From NCBI GenBank assembly GCA_025141015.1, contig CP081098.1, forward strand, positions 310,001 to 374,000: 64,000 nt of DNA. Direction: 5' to 3'. Origin of the DNA: Rhodobacteraceae bacterium M382 (GTDB lineage Bacteria; Pseudomonadota; Alphaproteobacteria; Rhodobacterales; Rhodobacteraceae). The notes beneath the pieces were generated by a model. That model worked only from the letters and a program-made list of their open reading frames with translations, was not told the origin of the DNA and ran no database searches. Of this stretch, positions 8,752 through 17,260 are shown piece after piece (position 1 is the first letter of the stretch; each line of letters begins with the position of its first letter). Position numbers and translations under genes: made by a program.

Positions 8752-9668
8752 TTGCCGATGTCCCCCATGTTCACCTTGAACAGGCGCATCACGGCCAGAA
8801 CCAGCAGGATACAGGTGACAAGCAGAACCACCGCATAGGCTGCCCCCTGGGGCCAGTTCGAATTGTCATTGAACCATTGATAGATGATCTGGGTGAACCA
8901 CAGGGACGATGGGCCGCCCAGGATTTGCGGCGCAGCCAATGCGCCGGCCGACAACATGAAGACCATGGTACAGCCCGAGCTGATGCCCGGTTTGGCATAG
9001 GGAATGACCACCCGCCAATGGATCCGCCACCAGGGTGCGCCCAAGTCGCGGGCGGCTTCGATCTGGTTGTGATCCAGGCTTTCGATGACGTTGTACATCG
9101 GAAAGATCATCAACAGGATATAGGCATAGCCCAGCCCGGCATAGAGCGCGATGTCATTGCGGATAAAGTCGAACGGGGTGTCGAATACCCCCAAACCCAC
9201 CAGTGCCGTGTTCAGCACGCCGGATTCGCCAAAGATGATGCGCAGGGCAAAGGCGCGCAGGATTTCATTGATCCAATAGGGAATGATCAGCATCAGCGCA
9301 AAAATGCGGATATGGTTGCCTTTGGTCTGACCCAGGTAATAGGCGATCGGATAGCACAGGATCAGGTTGAAGATGGTCACCAGCACCGCCGCAATCAAAG
9401 TGCGGTAGAACACGGTCAGATCAACCGCATTGTAATCCTGGCTGCCACCTTCGGGGCCAAACACCAGGTATTTGTAGTTCTGCAGCGTATAGACGTCGTT
9501 GGGTCCGCCGATTTCCGGGGGCGGCAGGTTGGGACGGAAGGAAAAGTCGAGCATCGACAATTGAGGGAGGATGATCAGGCCAATGGTCCAGAACAGGACC
9601 AGACCCAGCATCACGGAACCCATCAATGTGCCGTTGCGATTGAAGAAGTCTTTCAAAAAGCGTGGCAT
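8748..9668 (-). CDS. PotB-type ABC transporter permease
   Basis: A 306-residue membrane permease of the PotB type, the first of two transmembrane subunits of an importer for a polyamine-like cationic substrate. One N-terminal membrane helix (SVMLGLVLFWTIGLIILPQL) and a periplasmic loop with the family-typical FRPNLPPPEIGGP stretch precede five further helices. The coupling motif is EAARDLGAPWWRIHWRVVIP, near residues 215-234. It lies 11 bases after the ATPase gene and overlaps the next permease by 4 bases, consistent with one polycistronic mRNA. Confidence 0.88.
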   Translation of the reverse strand: MPRFLKDFFNRNGTLMGSVMLGLVLFWTIGLIILPQLSMLDFSFRPNLPPPEIGGPNDVYTLQNYKYLVFGPEGGSQDYNAVDLTVFYRTLIAAVLVTIFNLILCYPIAYYLGQTKGNHIRIFALMLIIPYWINEILRAFALRIIFGESGVLNTALVGLGVFDTPFDFIRNDIALYAGLGYAYILLMIFPMYNVIESLDHNQIEAARDLGAPWWRIHWRVVIPYAKPGISSGCTMVFMLSAGALAAPQILGGPSSLWFTQIIYQWFNDNSNWPQGAAYAVVLLVTCILLVLAVMRLFKVNMGDIGK

Positions 9669-9679
9669 GATCTGGATCC

Positions 9680-10792
9680 CTATTCCGCCGCCAGTTCGCC
9701 GGCGGGAACGACCACGGCGTTGTGGACTTCGTATTCCAGGGTCATTTTCTGACCGGTGTGATCGTCAAAGGATTGTCCCAGGTTCGGAATCGACACTTTC
9801 AGTTCCTTGCCGCCATCGCCCTGGCAGAAGATGTTGAAGCTGTTGCCTTCGAATTCTTCGTGTTTGACCTGGGCGGTGACGAAATGATCGCCCTGGGTGC
9901 CGGTGGGCGCGATGGACAGGGCTTCGGGGCGGATGAACAGCATGGCGTCGTCGCCCACATTCATCCTGCCCTGGTTGGCCGTGGTGATCCGGGCCATCAG
10001 GTCGCCCGAGCGGTTGGTGCGGATCAGGGCTTCGTTTCCGATGATCTTGGAGACTTTGCCGCGGAAGACGTTGTTTTCACCGACAAAGGAGGCGGCAAAG
10101 GCGGTCGAGGGATCGTTGTAGATGGTTTTGCCATTGCCGATCTGGTCGATCACGCCCGCGCGCATCACAGCCACATCATCGGACATGGTCAGAGCTTCGC
10201 CCTGATCGTGGGTGATGTAGATAAAGGTGATGCCAACCCGTTTCTGGATTTCGCGCAGTTCCGTGCGCATGTGCTGGCGCAGCTTCAGGTCCAGCGCCGA
10301 CAGCGGTTCATCCAGCAGCAGCACATCGGGTTCGGCACACAGCGCGCGGGCGATGGCCACCCGCTGACGCTGGCCACCGGACAGTTCGCTGGGCAGCTTG
10401 TCGCCCTGACCGGGCAGGGCGATCATGTCCAGCAGTTCGTCGGCCCGCTTGCGTCGTTCGCCAGCAGATGCGCCTTTGATTTCGAGCGAAAAGGTAATGT
10501 TTTCCCAGACCTTCATCAGTGGGAACAAGGCCAGGTTTTGAAAGATCAGCGCCGTGGGGCGTTTGTTCGGCCCGATCCCCGCCATGTTGCGCCCGCCGAT
10601 CAGGACATTGCCTTCGGACGGTTCCAGGAACCCGGACACAGCGCGCAATATCGTGGTTTTGCCACAGCCCGATGGGCCCAGGAACGAAAAGAAATCGCCA
10701 CCCTTGATATGAACATTGGCGTCACGCACAGCAACGAAATCGCCAAAGCGGATCCAAATATTTTCGAGATCAACGCCGACTCCAGCACTCAT
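9680..10792 (-). CDS. PotA-type ABC transporter ATPase
   Basis: A 370-residue ATP-binding subunit powering the neighbouring permeases. Visible motifs are Walker A GPSGCGKTT, the Q-loop in FQNLALFPLM, signature LSGGQRQRVAIARA, Walker B VLLLDEPLSALD and H-loop THDQGEALTM. They are followed by a C-terminal TOBE domain typical of the PotA/UgpC class. I place the start at the ATG at 10792 because AGGGAG lies 8 bases before it; an in-frame TTG seven codons upstream lacks such a site. It lies between the binding-protein gene (130-base gap) and the permeases. The substrate class is assigned by similarity to polyamine importers and could be another cation or amino compound. Confidence 0.9.
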   Translation of the reverse strand: MSAGVGVDLENIWIRFGDFVAVRDANVHIKGGDFFSFLGPSGCGKTTILRAVSGFLEPSEGNVLIGGRNMAGIGPNKRPTALIFQNLALFPLMKVWENITFSLEIKGASAGERRKRADELLDMIALPGQGDKLPSELSGGQRQRVAIARALCAEPDVLLLDEPLSALDLKLRQHMRTELREIQKRVGITFIYITHDQGEALTMSDDVAVMRAGVIDQIGNGKTIYNDPSTAFAASFVGENNVFRGKVSKIIGNEALIRTNRSGDLMARITTANQGRMNVGDDAMLFIRPEALSIAPTGTQGDHFVTAQVKHEEFEGNSFNIFCQGDGGKELKVSIPNLGQSFDDHTGQKMTLEYEVHNAVVVPAGELAAE

Positions 10793-10922
10793 CTGGCTAC
10801 TCCCTGATGCCAAATTCCACCGCGTCCAATTGGGCGCGTGATTTGGTCTTGGATTTGTTGTTATTGGTCGTGTGTCCGCGCCCCCAGAGCCGATCCGGGG
10901 ACGCGGTGATCAGCGCGAGAAA

Positions 10923-12041
10923 TCAGGCGCTCTTGAACTTGTTGACGAATTCCGTCCGCACATCCGCATACCACGGTGCTTCGGCCGGCCAGGGGTTCAG
11001 ATTGGCCAGGCTGTCGCCGGGATAGGCTTCGGCAAAGTTCTTCTTGTAGGTGTCCCCCGAGAAGGTATCGGCACCCAAAACTGGCGAATTGTAGCCATGG
11101 CTGTCGATCGCCTTGCCCGCCGGTTGCTTTTGGTAGGCATAATTGATGAAGGCATAGACCTGTTCGGTATTGGTCGCGCCAACCGGCATGGAAATGCCGT
11201 CAACCCAGGCCATCGCGCCTTCGACCGGTGCCTGATAATGCACCGGCTCACCGGCGGCTTTCAGGGCCAGCGGGGGCCCGTCCCAGGTCTGGCCAACAAC
11301 AACACCTTCGTTCAGCAGGCCGTTCTTTTGGGTGTCGGCATCGTTCCAGATCAGTTTGATCCGCGATTTGTACGAGATGCACCAATCCGCGATCTGTCCC
11401 CAGACCTTGCGCATGGTGTCTTCGTCACCATAAGCCGCCCAGACCGATCCCGGTTCCATCTGACCCGAGGCCTCCATGTACAGACCCGCGCCCAGCATCA
11501 TCGAATGCGCGCGCCCCATGGTTTTGCCAGCGTTTTCTTCGCTCCAGACATCGCCATACGACGGGGCATCCCCGGCGGGCAGCCATTTGTCGGTGCGATA
11601 GGCAATGCCTTCGGTGCCCCAGATATGCGGCAGCCAATGCGACCCCTGATCTGCAAAGTTCCAGGCAACCGTGCCGATCTTGGCCATCGCGGGGTTCACC
11701 GCGTCGATATTGACCTTGTTCATGTCAAAGGGCTGCAACAGTTCCAGCGGACCCCACTGCAAGGACCGGTTGTTGGTGGGCGATACGATATCGAATCCCT
11801 GACCCTTGGTGGCTTTCATCTTGTTGATGATTTCTTCGTTCGACCCGATGCCGGTGTAATTCACCTTGATCCCGGTTTCGGCTTCGAACCCGGCGATGAA
11901 TTCCGGTGGCAGGTAATCGGACCACATCAGAATGTTGACTTCGCCGGACGAGGCAAGTGCGGATTTCGAATAAAGCGGTGCAGCCAGCGCCGCAGCCCCG
12001 GACATTTTCAGAATTGAACGACGTGAGATTTGTGTTTTCAT
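10923..12041 (-). CDS. PotD/PotF-type periplasmic substrate-binding protein
   Basis: A 372-residue periplasmic binding protein. The N-terminus has a twin-arginine-type signal (ISRRSILK, then a short Ala-rich hydrophobic stretch and SALA-S), so Tat export is likely and the protein would fold before export. The mature part opens with VNILMWSDYLPPEFIAGFE, the classic PotD-type opening, and includes the conserved HIWGTEGIAYRTD and WTWDGPP-like (GQTWDGPPLALKAAG) ligand-pocket segments. AAGGGG precedes the ATG. It is the first gene of the transporter operon, after a 441-base gap from the alcohol-dehydrogenase gene, so it probably has its own promoter. Ligand identity is uncertain. Confidence 0.88.
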   Translation of the reverse strand: MKTQISRRSILKMSGAAALAAPLYSKSALASSGEVNILMWSDYLPPEFIAGFEAETGIKVNYTGIGSNEEIINKMKATKGQGFDIVSPTNNRSLQWGPLELLQPFDMNKVNIDAVNPAMAKIGTVAWNFADQGSHWLPHIWGTEGIAYRTDKWLPAGDAPSYGDVWSEENAGKTMGRAHSMMLGAGLYMEASGQMEPGSVWAAYGDEDTMRKVWGQIADWCISYKSRIKLIWNDADTQKNGLLNEGVVVGQTWDGPPLALKAAGEPVHYQAPVEGAMAWVDGISMPVGATNTEQVYAFINYAYQKQPAGKAIDSHGYNSPVLGADTFSGDTYKKNFAEAYPGDSLANLNPWPAEAPWYADVRTEFVNKFKSA

Positions 12042-12482
12042 AATATTCCCCTTGTTGGTTCTTTGTCGGCCTTATGTCTTGCCGATTTTGTGGAAACGTT
12101 TGGTTGATTGCTCCTTTGACTTCTCCTGTGACAGGTCTCGGCGTTTATGAAACCAGGCGACTTCGCGGTCATGCCAGATCGTTTTGACAGTCATGTAAAC
12201 GAGACCAAGATCTCCAAATTTTCAGTTCCTTCCGAGACAGCCGGGCCTCAATTTTCAAAGCCTCTGAAATCGAGGGGCGGCCCCGACGTCCGTGAATACA
12301 TGGAAACAGGAACTGGACCGCGGTCTGTCCTCTTTACGAAACGCCCAAGTCGGCCACTTGTCCAGACATTTATCGGGCTCCGTGGCGGGAGCTTTGTGTT
12401 GTTGTGTGGTTTTTTGGGCTTTTCTGGGTGTATTTTTTGGGCGGTGCGGCTTGGTGCGCCGCCCTTTGATTTTGGGGGTGTT
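12042..12482. other. Intergenic region upstream of the transporter operon
   Basis: These 441 bases contain no gene I can support. The part next to 12041 should hold the promoter and leader of the binding-protein gene. A GC-rich inverted repeat (GGGCGG ... CCGCCC, about 12439-12465) flanked by T and A tracts lies just beyond the alcohol-dehydrogenase stop and could slow or end transcription; its T-tract is on the wrong side for a textbook minus-strand terminator. The base composition is lower in GC than the neighbouring genes. Confidence 0.5.
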
Positions 12483-13628
12483 TCAGATTGATTGATTGAA
12501 GAGCTGCGTGAGGTTTTGTTGGGTGAGTGTGACGGGGTTTCCGCCGCATGAGGGGTCTGTGAGCGCGCCTGCGACGAGGTCTGGGATTGCGTCTGCTGTG
12601 ACGCCGAGCTCGGTGAGTTTGCGGGGGATGGCGAGGCTGTCGTTGAAGGTCTGGACAAAGGTGCAAAACCCGTCAAAGCCGCCGGTGATGCCCAGATAGG
12701 CGGCGGCCTGATCAAACCGGTCGGCGATTTCGGGTGCGTTCAGCGCCAGCACGGCGGGCATGCAGACCGCATTTGTGGTGCCGTGGTGGGTGTTGAACAT
12801 GGCGCCGACGGGGTGGCTCATGGCGTGGATGGCCCCGAGACCCTTCATGAAGGCGGTGGCCCCCATGGCGGCGGCCGACATCATCTGGGCGCGGGCCTCC
12901 AGATCGGTGCCGTCCGTATAGGCGCGCGGCAGATATTCCTTGACCAGGCGCATGCCTTCGAGCGCGATGCCCTGGGACATCGGGTGGTAATGGGGGCTGG
13001 AGAACGCCTCGACGCAATGGGCGAAGGCATCGAGCCCGGTGCCTGCGGTGATGGCCCTGGGCATGCCCACGGTCAGCTCGGGGTCGCAGATGACGACTTC
13101 GGGCAGCACCTTGGGGTGAAAGATGATCTTCTTGGCGTGGGTCACCGAATTGGTGATGACGCTGGCGCGGCCGACTTCGGATCCGGTGCCTGCGGTGGTG
13201 GGCACGGCCACGATGGGCGCGATGGCGTCCGCATCGGCGCGGGTCCACCAATCGTCCACATCCTCGAACTCCCACACGGGCCGGGTTTGGCCGGCCATAA
13301 AGGCAACCATCTTGCCCAGGTCCAGCCCCGAGCCGCCGCCAAAGGCGATGACGCCATCGTGGCCCCCGGCGTTATAGGCGGCAACCCCTGCGGCCAGGTT
13401 GATCTCGTTGGGATTGGGGTCGACCTCGGCAAACAGACCCCGGCCCAGACCGGCGGCCTCCAGGATGTCCAGGGTGGCTTTGGTGATCGGCAGATCGGCC
13501 AGGCCGCGGTCGGTGACCAGCAGGGGGCGTGTCATGCCGGTGGCGGCGCAGGCGGCGGGGAGTTCGCTGATCCGGCCAGCGCCGAATTTGATGTTGGTCG
13601 GATAGGACCAGTTTCCAACGAGAGACAT
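12483..13628 (-). CDS. Iron-containing alcohol dehydrogenase
   Basis: A 381-residue group III (Fe-type) NAD(P)-dependent alcohol dehydrogenase. The dinucleotide-binding GGGSGLDLGK, the PTTAGTGSE motif (near 137-145), and the metal-binding region GTGLDAFAHCVEAFSS followed by NTHHGTTNAV are all present, giving the expected Asp/His ligand set. The start at 13628 gives the usual family length; the frame stays open upstream but that part is not conserved. It lies 35 bases after the aldehyde dehydrogenase gene, so the pair could oxidise an alcohol group to the acid. In the local setting a gamma-glutamylated amino alcohol is a plausible substrate (inference). Confidence 0.87.
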   Translation of the reverse strand: MSLVGNWSYPTNIKFGAGRISELPAACAATGMTRPLLVTDRGLADLPITKATLDILEAAGLGRGLFAEVDPNPNEINLAAGVAAYNAGGHDGVIAFGGGSGLDLGKMVAFMAGQTRPVWEFEDVDDWWTRADADAIAPIVAVPTTAGTGSEVGRASVITNSVTHAKKIIFHPKVLPEVVICDPELTVGMPRAITAGTGLDAFAHCVEAFSSPHYHPMSQGIALEGMRLVKEYLPRAYTDGTDLEARAQMMSAAAMGATAFMKGLGAIHAMSHPVGAMFNTHHGTTNAVCMPAVLALNAPEIADRFDQAAAYLGITGGFDGFCTFVQTFNDSLAIPRKLTELGVTADAIPDLVAGALTDPSCGGNPVTLTQQNLTQLFNQSI

Positions 13629-13663
13629 GTTCGTTCTTCCTTCAGACAGGGTCAGGGCGGCTC

Positions 13664-15046
13664 TCAGCCGGTGACTTTCTTGAGATGGTAGGATTTGGGC
13701 CGGGTCAGATTGTGATAGCCGATGATGGAGAGCCCACCGCCGCGCCCGGTGTTCTTGCAGCCGGTCCAGCACAGGCCGGGGTCCAGGTAATCGGCGCGGT
13801 TCAGGAACACGGTGCCGGTCTCGATGCGATCGCCGACCGCTGCGGCGCGGTCCACATCCGCCGTCCACAGCGATGCGGTCAGGCCAAAGTCGCTGTCGTT
13901 CATCAGGGCGATGGCCTCCTGGTCACCGGACACCTTCATGATGCCCACCACGGGCCCAAAGCTCTCGTCGCGCATCACCGCCATGTCATGGGTCACGCCG
14001 GTCAGGATCTGCGGCGTCAGATAGGCCGCACCATCATCGGCCACCATCGGCGCGATATGGGCGGTTGCACCGGCGGCCACGGCGGCGTCGATCTGGGCGC
14101 GCACCTCGGCGGCGAACCGGACATTGGCCATCGGCCCCAGGGTGGTGTCCGGGTCCAGCGGATTGCCCAGGGTATAGCCGCTGACGATCTCCACGGCCTT
14201 CTCGACAAAGGCGTCATAAAGGCTCTCATGCACGTAAATCCGTTCGATCCCGCAACAGCACTGACCGGCGTTGAACATCGCCCCATCGATCAGCGTGTCG
14301 ACGGCGGCGTCCAGATCGGCATCCTCCATCACGTATCCCGGGTCCTTGCCGCCCAGCTCGGTGCTGACGCCGGTGAAGGTCCCGGCGGCGGCGCGTTCCA
14401 TCGCCTGGCCACCGCCGACCGAGCCGGTGAAATTGACAAAATCGAACGCCCGGCGCGCGATCAGCTCGGATGTGGTGTCATGATCCAGGAACACGTTCTG
14501 GAACACGTCCTGCGGCACGCCCGCATCGTGGAACGCCGCGGCCATGCGTTCGCCCACCAACAGGGTCTGGGTGGCGTGTTTCAACACCACGGTATTGCCG
14601 GCAATCAGCGCCGGGGCCACGGTGTTGATGGCGGTCATATAGGGATAGTTCCAGGGTGCGACGACCAGCACCACCCCATGGGGAATCCGTTTGATATATC
14701 GTTTGAATGTCGCGTCCTCGCCCACGGCGATATCAGCCAGCGCCTCCGCCGCAATCGACGCCATATGGCTGGCGCGCTCGTTGAAACCGCCAAATTCACC
14801 ACCATACCGAATGGGCCGCCCCATCATATGGGCCAGCTCGGGCACGATGGCATCATTCATCGCGCCCACCGCCGCGACCCCGGCCATCACCAGGTCAATC
14901 CGCTCGGCCAACGGCCGCGCCGCCCAGGCGGCTTGCGCCCCCCGTGCCCGCGCCGCCACCGCAACAGCCGCCTCGCGCGACAGCACTGTGCGTTCGGCAA
15001 ACACCGATCCGTCAATCGGGGAAATACACGTCAATGTCTGGCCCAT
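13664..15046 (-). CDS. Aldehyde dehydrogenase family protein
   Basis: A 460-residue NAD(P)-dependent aldehyde dehydrogenase. The cofactor site PWNYPYM (Asn of the oxyanion hole), FTGSVGGG near residue 215, the general base in ELGGKDPGYV and the nucleophile cysteine in FNAGQCCCGIERIYV near 277-279 are all visible. Three adjacent cysteines at the nucleophile site are notable; the usual motif is GQxC. The length is at the short end of the family. It lies between the glutamine-synthetase-like ligase and the iron alcohol dehydrogenase, the arrangement expected for oxidising a gamma-glutamyl-amino-aldehyde, as in the Puu pathway. Confidence 0.88.
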   Translation of the reverse strand: MGQTLTCISPIDGSVFAERTVLSREAAVAVAARARGAQAAWAARPLAERIDLVMAGVAAVGAMNDAIVPELAHMMGRPIRYGGEFGGFNERASHMASIAAEALADIAVGEDATFKRYIKRIPHGVVLVVAPWNYPYMTAINTVAPALIAGNTVVLKHATQTLLVGERMAAAFHDAGVPQDVFQNVFLDHDTTSELIARRAFDFVNFTGSVGGGQAMERAAAGTFTGVSTELGGKDPGYVMEDADLDAAVDTLIDGAMFNAGQCCCGIERIYVHESLYDAFVEKAVEIVSGYTLGNPLDPDTTLGPMANVRFAAEVRAQIDAAVAAGATAHIAPMVADDGAAYLTPQILTGVTHDMAVMRDESFGPVVGIMKVSGDQEAIALMNDSDFGLTASLWTADVDRAAAVGDRIETGTVFLNRADYLDPGLCWTGCKNTGRGGGLSIIGYHNLTRPKSYHLKKVTG

Positions 15047-15070
15047 GCCCTCAACTCCACATCTCGGATC

Positions 15071-15136
15071 AGGGGCACGCGCCCCTGCTTCTTTCTGGTC
15101 AAAAATACCTCGGGGGTCTGGGGGCAGCGCCCCCAG
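15071..15136 (-). repeat. Intergenic repeat family, copy A
   Basis: Read on the minus strand, a hairpin GGGGGCGCTGCCCCC is followed by the core GAGGTATTTTTGACCAGA and AAGAAGC. Three relatives lie at 37678-37730, 46124-46188 and 54070-54143. This copy separates the ligase gene from the aldehyde dehydrogenase gene inside the operon and may modulate readthrough. Confidence 0.75.
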
Positions 15137-15149
15137 CCTTGACCCCAGC

Positions 15150-16511
15150 TCACGCCCGTTCGAACCCGCGCGCGACCTCCCAATCGGTCACAACGCGGGC
15201 AAACTCTTCGATCTCCACCTCGGCGGCACGGGCGTAGTGGTCGACCACATCGTCGCCCATCGCCGCGCGCAGCATGTCCGAGCCGTGCAGCGCGGTGCGC
15301 GCCGCGCCCAGATCGCCGGGGATCAGGCCGGTGTCGCCCTGATAGACATCGCCCACCGTGGGCGGCTGCAGCTCCAGACCTTCCTCGATCCCGGCCAGAC
15401 CGGCGGCCAGCATGCCCGCCATCGCCAGATAGGGGTTCATGTCCGATCCCGGGATCCGGCATTCGACGCGGATGGCCTTGGACCCTTCACCACACAACCG
15501 ATACCCGGCGGTGCGATTGTCCACCGACCAGATGATCCTTGTGGGGGCAAATGTCCCCTTCATGAAGCGTTTGTAGCTGTTGATATAGGGGGCCATGAAA
15601 TAGGTGTAATCAGGCGCATATTTGAGCAGCCCGGCCATATAGGACTTCATCAGGTCCGACATCCCCAGCGCGTCATCCGGGTCGTGAAACGCCGGTTTGC
15701 CATCGGCCCACAGGGATTGATGCACATGGCTGGAACTGCCGACCTTGTCATGATGCCATTTGGGCAGAAAGGTTGCGGCGTGGCCCTGCTGCCAGGCGAT
15801 CTCCTTGATCGCGTGTTTGGCGATCGAATGATACTCCGCCGTGTCCATGGCAGGCGCATATTTGATGTTGAGCTCTTCCTGCCCGGTCTCGGCTTCGCCC
15901 TTGGTGCATTCGATCGGCAGACCCGCCTCCCACAGGTGATTGCGGATCGGGCGCATCACATGTTCTTCCTTGGTGGTCTGCAGGATGTGGTAATCTTCGT
16001 TATAGCCCGAGATCGGCGTCAGATCGCGAAAGCCGCCCTTGCGGATCTCGTCAAAGCCCTTCTCGAACAGAAAAAACTCCAGCTCGCTCGCCATCATCGG
16101 CTCGAACCCCAGGGCGCGCACGCGGGCGACCTGACGCTTCAGCATCGCGCGCGGACTGTGGGGCACCTCGGCGTGGGTGTGGTGATCCAGAACATCACAC
16201 AGCACCAGCGCGGTCCCCTCCAGCCAGGGCACAAGGCGCAGGGTGCTCAGATCCGGCTTCATCACATAATCGCCATAGCCCCGCTCCCAGCTGGTGCTCG
16301 CATAGCCTTCCGGCGTCCCCATCTCAAGATCCGTCGCCAGAAGGTAATTGCAGCAATGCGTCTCCTCCCACGCACCCCCAACAAAATGACCCCCATGAAA
16401 CCGCTTCCCCATCAAACGGCCCTGCATGTCAACAAAACACACCAATACCGTGTCAATGCTGCCACCAGCCACCTGAGACTCAAGTTCCTTGAATGTGAGC
16501 GTGCTGTTCAT
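15150..16511 (-). CDS. Glutamine-synthetase-like gamma-glutamyl-amine ligase
   Basis: A 453-residue member of the type I glutamine-synthetase superfamily. The metal and ATP sites are visible in ASELEFFLFE (near 142-151), ECTKGEAETGQEELN, SSSHVHQSL and VDNRTAGYR-x-C-GEGSKAIRVE-R-PGSD. The N-terminal beta-grasp domain is more like PuuA/GlnT-type ligases than housekeeping GlnA: it has VCFVDMQGRLMGKR where GlnA carries the DxxG loop, and no NLY adenylylation tyrosine is evident. Such enzymes join glutamate to an amine (putrescine, ethanolamine or methylamine). It overlaps the amidohydrolase-like gene by 4 bases and precedes aldehyde and alcohol dehydrogenases, which favours an amine or amino-alcohol substrate. 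Confidence 0.85.
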   Translation of the reverse strand: MNSTLTFKELESQVAGGSIDTVLVCFVDMQGRLMGKRFHGGHFVGGAWEETHCCNYLLATDLEMGTPEGYASTSWERGYGDYVMKPDLSTLRLVPWLEGTALVLCDVLDHHTHAEVPHSPRAMLKRQVARVRALGFEPMMASELEFFLFEKGFDEIRKGGFRDLTPISGYNEDYHILQTTKEEHVMRPIRNHLWEAGLPIECTKGEAETGQEELNIKYAPAMDTAEYHSIAKHAIKEIAWQQGHAATFLPKWHHDKVGSSSHVHQSLWADGKPAFHDPDDALGMSDLMKSYMAGLLKYAPDYTYFMAPYINSYKRFMKGTFAPTRIIWSVDNRTAGYRLCGEGSKAIRVECRIPGSDMNPYLAMAGMLAAGLAGIEEGLELQPPTVGDVYQGDTGLIPGDLGAARTALHGSDMLRAAMGDDVVDHYARAAEVEIEEFARVVTDWEVARGFERA

Positions 16512-17260
16512 GTCTGGTCCTCCCGAACCGCTATGTCTGTCAGTGCCGGTTCCAGCAGCATCAGGATTTCCTGCGCGCGGTCGGCAATTTCATCGGGGGT
16601 GCGCAGCAGATCGTTGCGCACCTCAAGCATGACGTTGGCCAGCCCACGCGACAGCGCATGCAGGCAGAGCGAATGGGTGACCCCATCCGCAGGGCCATAG
16701 GGTTCATTGCGGGCGACGTGGCGCTGTGGGATCCGGTCCACGTGGTCCAGCATCGCGTCCACCAGACGGCTGTCGGTGTCGTGCAACAGGCCCAGTTCAA
16801 CAGCGCGGGGCTGGCCAAAATAGGTCGGCGTGAAGGAATGCACCGTCACCACGATGGTGTCTGGGCCACGGGCGTCCAACACAGAGTTCACAGCGGCGCA
16901 GAACGGATCATAGACCGCCCTGGTGCGCGCATCGCGGTCGGATTGGGTCAGGTCGGCATTGCCGGGAACCTGAATCAATTCCGATTTTGCGGGCATGGCG
17001 CTGGCGGCGTCGGGCGGGCGGTTGCAGTCATAGACCAGCCGCGACACGGTCGCGGCCACAACCGGCGCATCCAAGGCGCGCGACAACGCCAGCGCCAGAT
17101 CCCGCGCACCCGGATCCCAGGCGGCGTGGCTGTCGCGGTCCGAGGGTTTTAAGCCCAGATCGCCGTAGTGCTGTGGGATGCGGCGGCTGGCGTGTTCGCA
17201 CAGGATCACCACGCGGCCTGTGCCGTCTGGATTCAGGACTTCGACGGGAGCGGCTGTCAT
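16508..17260 (-). CDS. N-formylglutamate amidohydrolase family protein
   Basis: A 250-residue hydrolase of the FGase family, zinc enzymes that cleave N-acyl or amide bonds of glutamate derivatives. Conserved segments are VVILCEHASRRIP (His ligand region), HAAWDPGARDLAL, the RLVYDCNRPP box and TVHSFTP with its His. Stop/start overlaps of 4 bases on both sides tie it to the Na/Pi transporter gene upstream and the ligase gene downstream. In a gamma-glutamylation route it is the natural candidate to release glutamate from the oxidised gamma-glutamyl product; that role is inferred from context, not shown by sequence. Confidence 0.8.
   Translation of the reverse strand: MTAAPVEVLNPDGTGRVVILCEHASRRIPQHYGDLGLKPSDRDSHAAWDPGARDLALALSRALDAPVVAATVSRLVYDCNRPPDAASAMPAKSELIQVPGNADLTQSDRDARTRAVYDPFCAAVNSVLDARGPDTIVVTVHSFTPTYFGQPRAVELGLLHDTDSRLVDAMLDHVDRIPQRHVARNEPYGPADGVTHSLCLHALSRGLANVMLEVRNDLLRTPDEIADRAQEILMLLEPALTDIAVREDQT

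Noticed and set aside
12430-12475. Minus-strand terminator after the alcohol dehydrogenase
   Set aside because: The hairpin is there, but on the minus strand it is followed by A rather than T, so it does not meet the usual terminator form.
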